Source: Pseudomonas sp. KBW05 (GTDB lineage Bacteria; Pseudomonadota; Gammaproteobacteria; Pseudomonadales; Pseudomonadaceae). From it: DNA of 64,000 nucleotides. The notes beneath the pieces were generated by a model. It did no database searches. It was given only the letters and a program-made list of their open reading frames with translations, and was not told the origin of the DNA. Shown here in pieces: positions 48,213-57,711 of the stretch. The position numbers and the translations under genes were made by a program. The DNA lies in assembly GCF_003852405.1 (NCBI RefSeq), contig NZ_QAJM01000009.1:62001-126000 (forward strand), read 5' to 3'. How positions within the stretch are numbered: position 1 is the first letter of the stretch; each line of letters opens with the position of its first letter.

Positions 48213-49421
48213 TCAGCTTAAGTAGCCATCCGCCCGCAGCAGGGTTTCCAGGCAATGTTCAGTGATGTGGTAGAACGCCTTCAGTTCCTGGATCTTCTCC
48301 AGCAACTGCGCATTGTCCATCGGTTCCGCACGCTTCACCGCCAGGATCATCTTGTTCTTGTTGGTGTGATCCAACGAGATGAACTCGAACACCTTGGTCT
48401 CATAACCACAGGCTTCCAGAAACAGCGCACGCAAACTGTCGGTGACCATCTCGGCCTGCTGGCCCAGGTGCAAACCGTATTGCAACATCGGTTTCAACAG
48501 CGCCGGGCTCTGGATCTGCAGGCGGATCTGTTTGTGGCAGCACGGCGAGCACATGATGATCGACGCGCCGGAGCGGATGCCGGTGTGGATCGCATAGTCG
48601 GTGGCAACGTCACAGGCATGCAGGGCGATCATCACGTCCAGCTCGCTCGGCGCCACGCTGCGCACGTCGCCGCACTTGAACACCAGCCCAGGATGCTCCA
48701 GGCGCGCGGCGGCGGTGTTGCACAGGGTCACCATGTCTTCACGCAGCTCGACGCCCGTCACTTCGCCCTCGGCCTTGAGGGTGTTGCGCAGGTAATCGTG
48801 AATGGCAAACGTCAGGTAGCCCTTGCCCGAACCGAAATCAGCGACACGCACCGGCTGGTCCAACTTGAGCGGTGAAGTGGTCAACGCATGGCTGAACACT
48901 TCGATGAACTTGTTGATCTGCTTCCACTTGCGCGACATCGACGGGATCAGCGCCTGCTTGGCGTCGGTCACACCGAGGTCGGCGAGGAATGGCCGGCTCA
49001 GGTCGAGGAAGCGATTCTTCTCGCGGTTGTGCTCGGCGCTCGGCGCCTCACGCAATTGCTGCGGCTTGCTTTTGAACAGCGAGCTTTTGTTCTTCTTGCT
49101 GTATTCCAGCTGGGCTTCGTCGGTCAGCGACAGCAGGTGCGCGTTCTTGAACTGCGCCGGCAGCAACGCGGCAATCGTCGCCACGCCCTCGGCCACGGGG
49201 AAGTTCTTGGTGATGTCACGGGTTTTATAGCGATAGACGAAGGACAGGCACGCCTGCTCCTTGACCGTCACCGCCTTGATGATCAGGCGTTGCAACTCGG
49301 CTTCGTCACCGACGTACTTGGCCAGCACCAGCTTGATAAAGGCGTTCTGCGCGAGGCTGGTGCCCAGCAGTTCGATGAACTGGGCGTGGTGGTCGCTGAC
49401 GGGTTGAGCGGTGACAGACAT
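48213..49421 (-). CDS. SAM-dependent methyltransferase (METTL25-like)
   Basis: About 402 residues from the ATG at 49421. The central part has RVADFGSGKGYLTFAIHDYL, the SAM-binding motif I, GVELREDMV (motif II), and MCSPCCHKQIRLQI, typical of the Methyltransf_32/RRNAD1 group. The N-terminal 150 residues are a helical extra domain. Substrate unknown, possibly RNA. Confidence 0.85.
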   Translation of the reverse strand: MSVTAQPVSDHHAQFIELLGTSLAQNAFIKLVLAKYVGDEAELQRLIIKAVTVKEQACLSFVYRYKTRDITKNFPVAEGVATIAALLPAQFKNAHLLSLTDEAQLEYSKKNKSSLFKSKPQQLREAPSAEHNREKNRFLDLSRPFLADLGVTDAKQALIPSMSRKWKQINKFIEVFSHALTTSPLKLDQPVRVADFGSGKGYLTFAIHDYLRNTLKAEGEVTGVELREDMVTLCNTAAARLEHPGLVFKCGDVRSVAPSELDVMIALHACDVATDYAIHTGIRSGASIIMCSPCCHKQIRLQIQSPALLKPMLQYGLHLGQQAEMVTDSLRALFLEACGYETKVFEFISLDHTNKNKMILAVKRAEPMDNAQLLEKIQELKAFYHITEHCLETLLRADGYLS

Positions 49422-49530
49422 GAACAAAAACGCCTCGGGCAGGGAATGCCGGGCATTTTAGGGGGGATGGCTCGCCAGGGCACGGAGTTATTTGATCAAC
49501 GGTCAGTGTATTGACTCACACAAAACCAAA

Positions 49531-49620
49531 TGTGGGAGCGGGCTTGCTCGCGAATGCGGTGTGTCAGTCAAAGATATTTCAACTGATCCACCGCATTCGC
49601 GAGCAAGCCCGCTCCCACAT
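49531..49620. repeat. REP-type palindrome
   Basis: Ninety bp with TGTGGGAGCGGGCTTGCTCG arms in inverse orientation, in the gap between the methyltransferase and the TPM gene. Confidence 0.93.
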
Positions 49621-49640
49621 TTAGAACTGCATTGTCTGGA

Positions 49641-50258
49641 TTACTTGAGTACGACCAAGCGATTGGGTAGTTCGTTACGGGTCTGCGTCACCGGCACATG
49701 CACCTTCAACAACTCGCCACACGCCTCGATGCAGTCGATAAACCCCGCCAGCGTCTGCCCCTGCTTCACTTGCTGGGTAAACGCCTGCACGATGGCATCC
49801 CAACTGCCGTCATCCAAGCGCTTGGAAATCCCGTCATCCACCAGGATCTCCACATACCGCTCCGCCTCGCTGACAAAGATCAGCACGCCGGTGCTGCCCA
49901 AGGTGTGGTGCAGGTTCTGCTCCAGGAACTGCCGCCGAGCCAGGTTGGACGCGCGCCAGTGGCGTACCGACCGCGGGATCAGCCGTGTGGTGACCTTGGG
50001 TAGACGAAACACCAGGCACAACACGATAAACGTCGCCCATTGCGCCAGCAGCAAGGTGTACATGGTCAGGTAGCCCGACAGGTAATGCACCACACCCGGC
50101 ACCACCAAGGCGATGAGGCTGGCCCACAGCAACGGAATATAGGCGTAGTCGTCGGCGCGGGCGGCGAGCACGGTCACCAGTTCCGCGTCGGTGGTTTTCT
50201 CCACGCGAGCAATCGCTTCGGCCACTTGGCGCTGCTCGTGTTCAGTCAGTAATGCCAT
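49641..50258 (-). CDS. TPM-domain membrane protein
   Basis: A 205-residue protein. TPM-type segment: HEQRQVAEAIARVEKTTDAE and GVLIFVSEAERYVEILVDDG. Two membrane helices near 40-85 (YIPLLWASLIALVVPGVVHY and following). Third gene of the lemA cassette. Function unknown. Confidence 0.88.
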   Translation of the reverse strand: MALLTEHEQRQVAEAIARVEKTTDAELVTVLAARADDYAYIPLLWASLIALVVPGVVHYLSGYLTMYTLLLAQWATFIVLCLVFRLPKVTTRLIPRSVRHWRASNLARRQFLEQNLHHTLGSTGVLIFVSEAERYVEILVDDGISKRLDDGSWDAIVQAFTQQVKQGQTLAGFIDCIEACGELLKVHVPVTQTRNELPNRLVVLK

Positions 50259-50289
50259 GGTTGTAGATGCTCTTTTCTAGTTATTGTCA

Positions 50290-51015
50290 TTACCAGCCAC
50301 CCGATGCCCCGCCGCCGCCGAAGCCGCCACCGCCGCCCCGGAACCCCCCGCCGCCGCCACCTCCGCCACCGCGACCACTGCTGCTGAGGATCGCCAGCAG
50401 GATCGCGCCCACCGGCAGGCCCAGGCGATTGCACAGCCACAACACACCGATCAGCAGGATAAACAGGCCAATGGAAAACCCCGGATTATCCTTGGCAAAG
50501 TTGGCATCCGCCACATGCGCAGGCACGGCCAGCGGTTCACCGCCCACCACTTGCACCATTGCCGCGACACCATCGCTGATGCCCTGGCTGTAGTTGCCGG
50601 CCTTGAACTTGGGCGCGATCACCTGGTTGATGATCACCCACGACTGCGCATCGGTGAGCACGCCTTCCAGGCCATAGCCGACTTCGATGCGCAACTTGCG
50701 CTCATCGCGGGCGACGATCAACAGCGCGCCATTGTCCTTGCCCTTCTGACCGATGCCCCAGTGGCGGCCCAATTGATAACCGAAGTCTTCAATCGGCACG
50801 CCCTGCAGGTCGGGCACGGTGACCACCACGATCTGGTCGCCCGAGGTCTGCTCCAGCGCCTGCAATTGCTGGGTCAGTTGCTCGCGCGTGGCCGGGTCGA
50901 TCATCTGGGCGGTGTCCACCACCCGCCCGCTCAGCGCCGGGAACGTCAGCGCAGCCTGGGCCACGCCCACGCAGGCCAACAGGCACAGCGCCAAGCCTAT
51001 CCTTAATAAACGCAT
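50290..51015 (-). CDS. YgcG/TPM-domain protein with Gly-rich tail
   Basis: A 241-residue protein from the ATG at 51015 (GAGG upstream; GTG two codons earlier possible). Signal peptide (to about 21), TPM domain (LSGRVVDTAQMIDPATREQL, GVLTDAQSWVIINQVIAPKF), a membrane helix (about 175-205), and a Gly-rich tail of about 25 residues. TPM domains act in photosystem or membrane-protein maintenance. Second gene of the cassette. Confidence 0.92.
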   Translation of the reverse strand: MRLLRIGLALCLLACVGVAQAALTFPALSGRVVDTAQMIDPATREQLTQQLQALEQTSGDQIVVVTVPDLQGVPIEDFGYQLGRHWGIGQKGKDNGALLIVARDERKLRIEVGYGLEGVLTDAQSWVIINQVIAPKFKAGNYSQGISDGVAAMVQVVGGEPLAVPAHVADANFAKDNPGFSIGLFILLIGVLWLCNRLGLPVGAILLAILSSSGRGGGGGGGGGFRGGGGGFGGGGASGGW

Positions 51016-51033
51016 CGACACCTCAATGCAGTG

Positions 51034-51645
51034 TTATTTGAACTTCACTTGCGGTGCTTTATCGGCATCGGCGCTGGTGGCTTCAAACGTCGCGCGGATC
51101 GGCAAGTCGCTGTACATCACGCTGTGCCACAGACGGCCAGGGAAAGTGCGGATCTCGGTGTTGTAGGCCTGCACCGCCTGGATAAAGTCGCGGCGCGCCA
51201 CGGCGATGCGGTTTTCGGTGCCTTCAAGTTGCGATTGCAGGGCCAGGAAGTTCTGGTTGGCCTTGAGGTCCGGGTAACGCTCGGACACCACCATCAAACG
51301 GCTGAGGGCACCGCTCAAGCCGTCCTGGGCTTGCTGGAACTGCTTGAGTTTTTCCGGGTTGTCGAGGGTGCTGGCATCCACCTGGATCGAGGTGGCCTTG
51401 GCCCGCGCTTCGATCACCGCGGTGAGGGTGTCCTGTTCATGGGCGGCGTAGCCCTTGACCACTTCCACCAGGTTGGGGATCAGGTCGGCGCGGCGCTGGT
51501 ACTGGTTCTGCACCTGGCCCCAGGCGGCCTTGGCCTGTTCGTCCAGTGTCGGGATGTTGTTGATGCCGCAACCGCTCAGCACGCTGCTGATCAGTAGCAA
51601 CGCCGCGGCTTTCAAGCCCCAACGGTAACCTTGTGCTGCTTGCAT
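51034..51645 (-). CDS. lemA: LemA-family lipoprotein
   Basis: A 203-residue protein from the ATG at 51645. Lipobox LSGC puts the lipid-bearing Cys at 26. Then NNIPTLDEQAKAAWGQVQNQ and ADLIPNLVEVVKGYAAHEQD, the LemA signature, a helical bundle. It lies upstream of two TPM genes, a common and conserved arrangement; role unknown. Confidence 0.93.
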   Translation of the reverse strand: MQAAQGYRWGLKAAALLLISSVLSGCGINNIPTLDEQAKAAWGQVQNQYQRRADLIPNLVEVVKGYAAHEQDTLTAVIEARAKATSIQVDASTLDNPEKLKQFQQAQDGLSGALSRLMVVSERYPDLKANQNFLALQSQLEGTENRIAVARRDFIQAVQAYNTEIRTFPGRLWHSVMYSDLPIRATFEATSADADKAPQVKFK

Positions 51646-51870
51646 GGTGTTTCTCCTGGCGAACCTTGATGGAATTGGGCAGCCGTGAGGCATAATCCGC
51701 GACCACGACTGGATTGCATCGAATCAATCAGCTAAAAAGATGCCCACCGCTAATAAGAGTTCCGAAGTGTGCGGCATTTGTCGGTATAACACTCGAACAA
51801 CAACATACGTCCCCCACATTTTGGCAGAGCAGCGCATTTTTGCTGTGCAGTGAGCCGAAAAAGGATATTC

Positions 51871-54162
51871 ATGAAAAAGCTGTGTTTGCTCGGCCTTGTT
51901 GCCACTCTGGCCAGTCACCCCGTATGGGCAGAAACAAAGCCTGCTGCGCTTAAAGACAAGGACGCGTTTGTCAGCGACCTGCTCAAGCAGATGACCCTCG
52001 ATGAAAAGATCGGCCAATTGCGCCTGATCAGCATCGGCCCCGAAATGCCCCGCGAGCTGATCCGCAAGGAAATCGCCGCCGGCCGCATCGGTGGCACGTT
52101 CAACTCCATCACCCGCCCGGAAAACCGTCCGATGCAGGACGCGGCCATGCGCAGCCGCTTGAAGATCCCGATGTTCTTCGCCTACGACGTGATCCACGGC
52201 CACCGCACGATCTTCCCGATCAGCCTGGCCCTGGCCTCCAGCTGGGACATGGACGCGATCCACCGCTCCGGGCGCATTGCCGCCCAGGAAGCTGCCGCCG
52301 ACAGCCTCGACATCACCTTTGCGCCGATGGTCGATATCTCCCGTGATGCACGCTGGGGCCGCACGTCCGAAGGTTTCGGCGAAGACACCTACCTGGTCTC
52401 GCGCATTGCCGAAGTGATGGTCAAGGCGTTCCAGGGCACCAGCCCGGCGAATGCCGACAGCCTCATGGCCAGCGTCAAGCACTTCGCCCTGTATGGCGCC
52501 GTAGAAGGCGGCCGCGACTACAACGTGGTCGACATGAGCCCGGTGAAGATGTACCAGGACTACCTGCCGCCGTACCACGCGGCGATCAAGGCCGGTTCCG
52601 GCGGCGTGATGGTGGCGCTGAACTCGATCAACGGCGTGCCCGCCACCGCCAACACCTGGCTGATGAACGACCTGCTGCGCCGCGACTGGGGCTTCAAGGG
52701 CCTGACCGTCAGCGACCACGGCGCGATTTTCGAACTGATCAAGCACGGCGTGGCCAAGGACGGGCGTGAAGCCGCGAAACTGGCGATCAAGGCCGGTATC
52801 GACATGAGCATGAACGACTCGCTGTATGGCAAGGAATTGCCGGGGCTGCTCAAGTCTGGCGAGATCGAACAGAGCGACATCGACAACGCCGTGCGCGAAG
52901 TGCTCGGCGCCAAGTACGACATGGGCCTGTTCAAAGACCCGTACCTGCGTATCGGCAAGGCCGAGGATGACCCGGCCGACACCTATGCCGACAGCCGCCT
53001 GCACCGCGCCGAAGCCCGCGACGTCGCACGCCGCAGCCTGGTGTTGCTGAAAAACCAGAACGACACGTTGCCGCTGAAAAAGTCCGCAACCATCGCCCTG
53101 GTCGGCCCGTTGGCCAAGGCCCCGATCGACATGATGGGCAGTTGGGCCGCCGCTGGGCGCCCTGCGCAATCGGTCACCCTGCTGGACGGCCTGAACGCCG
53201 TGATCGGTGAAAAAGGCAAAGTGATCTATGCCCGTGGTGCCAACATCACCAACGACAAGGCCGTGGTCGATTACCTCAACTTCCTCAACTTCGATGCCCC
53301 GGAAGTGGTGGATGACAAACGCGCACCGCAGGTGTTGATCGACGAAGCGGTGAAAGCCGCCAAGAGTGCCGACGTGATCGTCGCGGCGGTGGGCGAGTCC
53401 CGTGGCATGTCCCACGAATCCTCCAGCCGCACCGACCTGAACATCCCGCAGAGCCAGCGCGACCTGATCAAGGCCCTGAAAGCCACCGGCAAGCCGTTGG
53501 TGCTGGTGCTGATGAACGGTCGCCCGCTGTCGATCCTCGAAGAGAACCAACAGGCCGACGCGATCCTGGAAACCTGGTTCGCCGGCACCGAAGGCGGCAA
53601 CGCCATCGCCGACGTGCTGTTTGGCGACTACAACCCGTCGGGCAAGCTGCCGATCACCTTCCCACGTTCGGTGGGGCAGATTCCGACCTACTACAACCAC
53701 CTGACCATTGGCCGGCCGTTCACACCGGGCAAGCCGGGCAACTACACCTCGCAGTACTTCGATGACACCACCGGACCGCTGTTCCCGTTTGGTTATGGCC
53801 TGAGCTACACCACGTTCAGTCTGTCGGACATGGCGTTGTCGTCCACCACCTTGAACAAGACCGGCAAGCTCGACGCCAGCGTCACCCTGAAAAACACCGG
53901 TAAGGTCGATGGCGAAACCGTGGTGCAGCTGTATATCCAGGACGTGGCCGGCTCGATGATCCGCCCGATCAAGGAGCTGAAGAACTTCCAGAAGATCATG
54001 CTCAAGGCCGGCGAGGAGCGCACAGTGCACTTCACCATCACCGAGGACGACTTGAAGTTCTACAACACCCAGCTCAAGTTCGCGGCGGAGCCGGGTGAGT
54101 TCAATGTGCAGATCGGGCTGGATTCCCAGGATGTGCAGCAGCAGACGTTCGAACTGCTCTAA
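51871..54162 (+). CDS. bglX: Periplasmic beta-glucosidase, GH3
   Basis: A 763-residue protein with a signal peptide (MKKLCLLGLVATLASHPVWA). The GH3 N-terminal barrel includes MTLDEKIGQLRLISIGPEMP and RGGRDYNVVDMS-like residues; the nucleophile Asp282 is in GLTVSDHGAI. The C-terminal sandwich and fibronectin-like domain (about 655-763) follow. It cleaves beta-glucosides in the periplasm. Single gene. Confidence 0.95.
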   Translation: MKKLCLLGLVATLASHPVWAETKPAALKDKDAFVSDLLKQMTLDEKIGQLRLISIGPEMPRELIRKEIAAGRIGGTFNSITRPENRPMQDAAMRSRLKIPMFFAYDVIHGHRTIFPISLALASSWDMDAIHRSGRIAAQEAAADSLDITFAPMVDISRDARWGRTSEGFGEDTYLVSRIAEVMVKAFQGTSPANADSLMASVKHFALYGAVEGGRDYNVVDMSPVKMYQDYLPPYHAAIKAGSGGVMVALNSINGVPATANTWLMNDLLRRDWGFKGLTVSDHGAIFELIKHGVAKDGREAAKLAIKAGIDMSMNDSLYGKELPGLLKSGEIEQSDIDNAVREVLGAKYDMGLFKDPYLRIGKAEDDPADTYADSRLHRAEARDVARRSLVLLKNQNDTLPLKKSATIALVGPLAKAPIDMMGSWAAAGRPAQSVTLLDGLNAVIGEKGKVIYARGANITNDKAVVDYLNFLNFDAPEVVDDKRAPQVLIDEAVKAAKSADVIVAAVGESRGMSHESSSRTDLNIPQSQRDLIKALKATGKPLVLVLMNGRPLSILEENQQADAILETWFAGTEGGNAIADVLFGDYNPSGKLPITFPRSVGQIPTYYNHLTIGRPFTPGKPGNYTSQYFDDTTGPLFPFGYGLSYTTFSLSDMALSSTTLNKTGKLDASVTLKNTGKVDGETVVQLYIQDVAGSMIRPIKELKNFQKIMLKAGEERTVHFTITEDDLKFYNTQLKFAAEPGEFNVQIGLDSQDVQQQTFELL

Positions 54163-54182
54163 AACCGTACGCGGTCAAAAAA

Positions 54183-54272
54183 TGTGGGAGCGGGCTTGCT
54201 CGCGAATGCAGTGGATCAGTCAACATCTTCGGTGACTGACACTCCGCCTTCGCGAGCAAGCCCGCTCCCACA
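54183..54272. repeat. REP-type palindrome
   Basis: Ninety bp with GTGGGAGCGGGCTTGCTCGC arms in inverse orientation, between convergent bglX and the phospholipase-D-type gene. Confidence 0.93.
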
Positions 54273-54292
54273 TTTTGATCTCAGTAGTCTGG

Positions 54293-55450
54293 TTAGCCGC
54301 GTCGGTCGAGCAAGTTCACCACCAACCGATCAATCCACCCCCACACCCGCTGCTTCACCCGCCGCCACAGCGGCCGCGACTGCCACGCCTCCAGGCTCAC
54401 GGCCAGGCTCTGGGAAAAATCCCGCGCGAAACTGCCCGCCACTGCCTGCGTCAATTCAGGGTCCAACGCCTCCAGGTTGGCGTCCAGGTTGAAGCGCAAA
54501 TTCCAGTGATCGAAATTGCATGACCCCACACTGACCCAATCGTCCACCAGCACCATTTTCAGGTGCAAAAAGCACGGCTGGTATTCAAAAATCTGCACCC
54601 CCGAACGCAGCAGGCGCGGGTAATACCGGTGCCCGGCATACCGCACGGACGGGTGATCGGTGCGCGGCCCGGTGAGCAGCAAACGCACATCCACCCCACG
54701 CCCGGCGGCACGGCGCAAGGCGCGGCGCACGCCCCAGGTCGGCAGGAAATACGGGGTGGCCAGCCAGATACGCTGCTTGCCACCATTCAACGCGCGGATC
54801 AACGATTGCAAAATGTCGCGGTGCTGGCGGGCGTCGGCATAGGCGACACGGCCCAGGCCCGGCCCTGTGGCGGGCATCTTCGGCAAGCGCGGCAAACCGA
54901 AACGGGTGGCGGGCTTCCACTCCCGACGCGCAGCGTTGGCGTGCCATTGGCGGTCGAACAGCGCTTGCCAGTCCTGCACCAACGGGCCGTCCATCTGCAC
55001 CATCACTTCATGCCAGTCGGCCGTATCATTGCCCGGGGTCCAGAACTCATCGGTAACGCCCGTACCGCCGACAAAAGCGCTGCCTTGGTCAATCAGCAAC
55101 AGCTTGCGGTGATCGCGGTACAGGTTGCGCATCCAGCGCCGCCAGTTCAGGCGATTGTAGAAACGCAGCTCCACCCCGGCGTCGGTCAGGCGCTTGCGCA
55201 GCCCGAGGGTAAACGCCAGGCTGCCGTAGTCATCAAACAGGCAGCGCACCTGCACGCCACGCTCGGCGGCCAGCACCAGCGCTTGCACCAAGGCTTCGGC
55301 ACAGGCGCCGGCTTCCACCAGGTACAACTCCAGATCGACCTGGCGCTCGGCGCGGGCAATGCCCACCAGCATCTGCGGGAAAAAAGCCGGCCCGTCGATC
55401 AACAACTCGAAGCGATTGGCGCTGCGCCACGGGAACACTGCGCCGCTCAC
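54293..55450 (-). CDS. clsB: Cardiolipin synthase B (phospholipase D family)
   Basis: A 385-residue protein with two HKD motifs: HRKLLLID with VGGTGV after it (about 115-130), and HLKMVLVD with VGSCNFD (about 295-310). N-terminal membrane segments of ClsA are absent, as in ClsB. It makes cardiolipin from phosphatidylglycerol. The YceI gene stop lies 3 bases upstream. Confidence 0.92.
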   Translation of the reverse strand: MSGAVFPWRSANRFELLIDGPAFFPQMLVGIARAERQVDLELYLVEAGACAEALVQALVLAAERGVQVRCLFDDYGSLAFTLGLRKRLTDAGVELRFYNRLNWRRWMRNLYRDHRKLLLIDQGSAFVGGTGVTDEFWTPGNDTADWHEVMVQMDGPLVQDWQALFDRQWHANAARREWKPATRFGLPRLPKMPATGPGLGRVAYADARQHRDILQSLIRALNGGKQRIWLATPYFLPTWGVRRALRRAAGRGVDVRLLLTGPRTDHPSVRYAGHRYYPRLLRSGVQIFEYQPCFLHLKMVLVDDWVSVGSCNFDHWNLRFNLDANLEALDPELTQAVAGSFARDFSQSLAVSLEAWQSRPLWRRVKQRVWGWIDRLVVNLLDRRG

Positions 55451-55452
55451 GG

Positions 55453-56031
55453 TCAGCGCGCCGTGAAGATCAGCACCGCACCCACCGGCACCGACAAACT
55501 GATGGACGCCAAACCGGCCGCCTTGCGCAAGGCCGCGACACCGGGCATCAAATCAAAATCCTCGGCATGCAATACCACCGGCTCCAGGGTCACCACCTGG
55601 AAGCGCCGGTCATCCAGGCGCGTGGCCAGCAGCTCGGCGCTGTAGGTCTGGGTCTTGCCGTGCAGGGTCACGCTCAAGGGCAGGCGCAGTTCCAACTGCG
55701 CGCCGGCGGCCAGGTCGTTGATCGGTTGCAGGTTGATCTGCGCGCGGATCAGCGCGTCGGGGAAAGTCTTGATCTCGAACAGGTCATTGCGCATACGCTC
55801 GTCGCGCAGCGGGATACCACTGTTGACCGACTCCAGCTCCACTTCCACTTGCGCGGCGCCGTTACCGTCAACCTTGCCGTGCAACACCAAAAAGCGCTGC
55901 ACCTCGGCGATGTCGGTGTTTTTGGTGGTGACGAAGGACAGGCGTGAGGACTCGTTATCCAGGTACCAGTCGGCATGGGCAGGCACGGCAGCGGCGGCCA
56001 GCAGGGCGAAGGCCAGGGGTTTGATCAGCAT
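55453..56031 (-). CDS. YceI-family periplasmic protein
   Basis: A 192-residue protein: signal peptide (about 1-20, ending AHA), then DWYLDNESSRLSFVTTKNTD, typical of the YceI lipocalin-like fold that binds isoprenoids. VNSGIPLRDERMRNDLFEI is a well-conserved part. Physiological role unclear. Just upstream of clsB, likely one transcript. Confidence 0.93.
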   Translation of the reverse strand: MLIKPLAFALLAAAAVPAHADWYLDNESSRLSFVTTKNTDIAEVQRFLVLHGKVDGNGAAQVEVELESVNSGIPLRDERMRNDLFEIKTFPDALIRAQINLQPINDLAAGAQLELRLPLSVTLHGKTQTYSAELLATRLDDRRFQVVTLEPVVLHAEDFDLMPGVAALRKAAGLASISLSVPVGAVLIFTAR

Positions 56032-56098
56032 TAAGAACTCGCGGGGGAAAAACCTGCACGAACCTTAAGCGCAATATCATAAACGACGCAAATCCAAT

Positions 56099-56201
56099 GT
56101 GGAGCGGGCTTGTGTGGGAGCGGGCTTGCTCGCGAAGGCGTAGTGTCAGACATTGAATAGTTGACTGACCCACCGCTTTCGCGAGCAAGCCCGCTCCCAC
56201 A
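56099..56201. repeat. REP-type palindrome with duplicated left arm
   Basis: Same tandem GGAGCGGGCTTG-TGTG duplication as at 48080 and 63783; the first copy lacks one G here. Upstream of yceI and downstream of the small DUF gene. Confidence 0.9.
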
Positions 56202-56217
56202 GGGGGTATGAGGTGTG

Positions 56218-56532
56218 TCAGGGGTTCAGGCGACAGCCCTGGCGGTCGCCGAGCCAGCGCGCCGTGTGGCTACGCCCCATGCCACTGGCCGTCACTTCGC
56301 TGCGCTCGGGGTTATCGCTGAATGCGCTGGTGGGCACGTACTGCTTCACGTAACCCCGGCAATACTCCGCCGGATTATTCGCCACATACCGGCACGAGCA
56401 ATATTCCTTCGCCGTGTACGCCGCAATGATGTCGGGAAAGGCTTGCAGGTTGACCCGCTCGTGCCACACCCAGCCCAACAGGGCGAGCAGCAGCACAATC
56501 AACAGGCTGATGAACGGCCGACGTCGGATCAT
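56218..56532 (-). CDS. Small membrane-anchored protein with Cys residues
   Basis: A 104-residue protein with an N-terminal membrane helix (about 7-24, FISLLIVLLLALLGWVW) and a periplasmic part with three conserved-looking Cys (YCSCRYVANNPAEYC). It overlaps the serine hydrolase stop by four bases. Such a pair recurs in Pseudomonas; function unknown. Confidence 0.75.
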   Translation of the reverse strand: MIRRRPFISLLIVLLLALLGWVWHERVNLQAFPDIIAAYTAKEYCSCRYVANNPAEYCRGYVKQYVPTSAFSDNPERSEVTASGMGRSHTARWLGDRQGCRLNP

Positions 56533-57602
56533 GGCTGCACCGCCGCAAGCACGCGCTTGAGCAATTCGTTGTGGCGGTAGCTGCCGTCGCGGTCATCGCC
56601 GTAGCGCACGATCACCAGGTGTTCGGCGGGCAGCACGTACAGCGCCTGGCCCCAATGGCCGAGGGCGGCGAAGGTGTCGGCGGGTGCATCGGGCCAGGGT
56701 CTCGATGGGCCTTTATTGAGCCACCAATGACCACCGGGCACGGCTTCGTCCTGTCCGGCTTTGTATTTATCGAAGGGCTGGCGGTTGAAGGCGACCCAGT
56801 CTTTGGGCAGCAACTGTTGCTCGCCCCAACGGCCGTCTCGCGCCATTAACAAACCGACACGCGCCAGGTCGCGGGCCGTGAGGTAGGCGTAGGAAGAAGC
56901 GACGAAGGTTTCATCCGCGTCGGTTTCCCAGGTCGCGTTTCGAATGCCCAGAGGCTTGAACAATGCATCCCACGGATAACTCATATAAGCCTTGTGCCCG
57001 AGCATCCCTTTGAGCGCAGCGGACAGGATATTGCTGTCGCCACTGGAGTAACGGAACACCTGGCCGGGGGCGCTGACGGCCTCGGTGTCGGCGGCGAACT
57101 CGGCCATGTCGCTGCGCCCCCGGGTGTAGAGCATCGCCACCACCGAGGATTTCAGCGGGGCGTATTCGTAGTCTTCCTGCCAGTCCAGACCCGAGGCCCA
57201 ATGCAGCAGATCAGCCATGGTGACCGTGGGATGCTGCTTCATCGGCGGATAGAAACGGGCGGCGGGGTCGGTCAGCTTGAAGCGGTTTTCGCCGTAGGCC
57301 ACGCCTAACACCGTCGCCATCAGGCTTTTGCTGATGGACCAGGTGAGGTGCGGGGTACTGGCCGTGGTTGGCGCGGCATAGCGCTCATAGATGATTTCGC
57401 CATCGCGGATCACCAACAGCGCATCGGTGCGAACGCCTTGGCGGGTGCTGTCGTCACGCGCGGGAAACGCGTAGGTATTCAAGGCATCGACAGCGGGGCC
57501 TGCGATCTGCGTGCCCTTGGCCCAGTCCTTGTCAGGCCAGGTTTCGGCGTGGGCGGCAACGGTGGCTAACAGCAGGACAACACACAACAGGCCTCTGACC
57601 AT
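56529..57602 (-). CDS. Serine hydrolase, beta-lactamase class C-like
   Basis: A 357-residue protein from the ATG at 57602. Signal peptide about 1-19 (ATVAAHA). The SxxK motif is SISK with Ser89 and Lys92. YSSGDSN at about 182-188 is the place of the Y-x-N motif, and HWGQALY may replace K-T-G. The family hydrolyses esters or peptides; not necessarily beta-lactams. Confidence 0.9.
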   Translation of the reverse strand: MVRGLLCVVLLLATVAAHAETWPDKDWAKGTQIAGPAVDALNTYAFPARDDSTRQGVRTDALLVIRDGEIIYERYAAPTTASTPHLTWSISKSLMATVLGVAYGENRFKLTDPAARFYPPMKQHPTVTMADLLHWASGLDWQEDYEYAPLKSSVVAMLYTRGRSDMAEFAADTEAVSAPGQVFRYSSGDSNILSAALKGMLGHKAYMSYPWDALFKPLGIRNATWETDADETFVASSYAYLTARDLARVGLLMARDGRWGEQQLLPKDWVAFNRQPFDKYKAGQDEAVPGGHWWLNKGPSRPWPDAPADTFAALGHWGQALYVLPAEHLVIVRYGDDRDGSYRHNELLKRVLAAVQP

Positions 57603-57711
57603 GGACGCAGACTCAAGGGGGGGCATTCAAGGCGGCGAGCCTAATCCAGAAACATGACAGGCTTGCGACAGACACGATGCAACGCAAGCCCATCCCCCAT
57701 AGCTCCAATAT

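Noticed and set aside
50290-50400. Possible microsatellite in GC-rich run
   Set aside because: It encodes the Gly-rich tail of the TPM protein, a normal feature of this family.
51724-54030. 768-codon minus-strand frame
   Set aside because: Antisense of the beta-glucosidase gene; no domain, His/Arg/Val-rich shadow.
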